A stretch of DNA of 64,000 nt from Rhizobium sp. CSW-27 (GTDB lineage Bacteria > Pseudomonadota > Alphaproteobacteria > Rhizobiales > Rhizobiaceae). Below are positions 63,526 to 64,000 of this stretch, piece by piece; positions within the stretch are counted from its first letter, which is position 1, and every line of letters starts with the position of its first letter. The DNA lies in the NCBI RefSeq assembly GCF_018760785.1, contig NZ_JAHHZO010000010.1:124001-188000 (forward strand), given 5' to 3'. A model generated the notes under the pieces. It had not been told where the DNA came from. It worked only from the letters and a program-made list of their open reading frames with translations, and did no database searches. The translations under genes and the position numbers were made by a program.

Positions 63526-64000
63526 ATGCTGCCTGGCTGGGTGATATTTCTGGCGGCCTGCGCCTATATCCTGCTGCTGTTTGCCGTGGCAAGCTATGGC
63601 GACCGCAGAAGCAGGCGCTTCGGCGTGCCGAAAAAGGGCCGGCCGATGGTCTACGCCCTCAGCCTTGCCGTCTACTGCACCTCCTGGACCTATTTCGGCG
63701 GCGTGGGGCTTGCCTCCGAGCGGGGGCTGGAATTCACCGGCATCTATATCGGCCCGATCCTCGCCTTCACGCTCGGGCTGCCGCTGGTGCGCCGCATCAT
63801 CGAGCTGGCCAAGGCGGAAAAGCTCACCTCGCCGGCCGATTTCATTGCCGCCCGCTATGGCAAGAACTCCTCCGTGGCGCTGATCGTCGCCATCATCTCG
63901 CTGGTGGGGGCCATTCCGTATATCGCGCTGCAGCTGAAGGCCGTCTCCAGCTCGGTGGCGGCCATGGTCGATCCCTCGGCCTATGGCATCGGCAGCGGCA
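63526..64000 (+). CDS. sodium:solute symporter-type sensor histidine kinase, N-terminal part (cut by window end)
   Basis: The reading frame runs off the window after 158 codons with no stop. It starts [15 protein letters not shown] with GGAG 5 bases upstream. Membrane helices with [16 protein letters not shown] and [15 protein letters not shown] match the symporter-like N-terminal domain of CbrA-type hybrid sensor kinases rather than a bare transporter, which usually lacks this start. The kinase part would lie beyond the window, so this call is provisional. Confidence 0.75.
   Translation, partial: MLPGWVIFLAACAYILLLFAVASYGDRRSRRFGVPKKGRPMVYALSLAVYCTSWTYFGGVGLASERGLEFTGIYIGPILAFTLGLPLVRRIIELAKAEKLTSPADFIAARYGKNSSVALIVAIISLVGAIPYIALQLKAVSSSVAAMVDPSAYGIGSG

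Overview
The window looks like chromosomal DNA of a Rhizobiaceae-type alphaproteobacterium (Rhizobium/Agrobacterium/Sinorhizobium relatives). The evidence is the high GC content, the fused flagellar-chemotaxis island in the order icpA-STAS-cheY1-cheA-cheW-cheR-cheB-cheY2-cheD-cheT-fliF-visN-visR, the rhizobial genes motE, lpiA and acvB, and the block murA-DUF2948-hisD-UPF0262-phosphatase-infA-maf-yacG. The genus cannot be fixed from the sequence alone. I saw no transposase, integrase, rRNA or CRISPR array.

Layout. (1) 179-5252, plus strand: four accessory genes (DUF3431-like protein, capsule-type glycosyltransferase-like protein, SAM methyltransferase, unknown protein) ending at a bidirectional terminator against fliP. 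Three of them seem to share a small beta-rich domain. (2) 5360-14297, minus strand: fliP, fliL, flgH, motE, flgI, flgA, flgG, fliE, flgC, flgB, an unknown membrane protein, fliI and flgF. (3) 14530-19743, plus strand: motA, fliM, fliN, fliG, flhB and a conserved unknown. (4) 19774-31835, minus strand: the chemotaxis operon, fliF and the master regulators visN/visR. Flagellins, hook genes, motB, flhA, fliQ and fliR are not in the window. (5) 31836-32821: a gap with two candidate small proteins. (6) 32822-36807: lpiA-acvB, the lysyl-phosphatidylglycerol synthase/hydrolase pair. (7) 36976-39357: TerC-like protein, flavoprotein and an orphan Pycsar-effector-like membrane protein. (8) 39549-45777: tRNA-Thr, the housekeeping block and tRNA-Phe. 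(9) 46135-53629: a surface-polysaccharide locus with two FkbM methyltransferases, a 1265-residue protein with three glycosyltransferase domains, and a GDP-6-deoxy-4-keto-mannose reductase-like enzyme, followed by a degenerate AT-richer stretch. (10) 54558-64000: inositol-monophosphatase-family enzyme, a four-gene ABC importer behind a three-repeat Pho box, a second cheW, galE, an aminotransferase, mscL and the start of a symporter-type sensor kinase.

How the parts fit. VisNR would activate the flagellar operons. IcpA signals through CheA/CheW to two CheY proteins, and CheR/CheB/CheD/CheT adapt or terminate the signal at the FliM/FliN/FliG switch driven by MotA. Two separate glycan loci, GalE and lpiA-acvB shape the cell surface. 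The most notable items are the Pho-box importer, the orphan PycTM protein, the triple glycosyltransferase, the glycan cassette next to fliP, a globin-type chemoreceptor without the expected haem histidine, and two small proteins in the icpA-lpiA gap.
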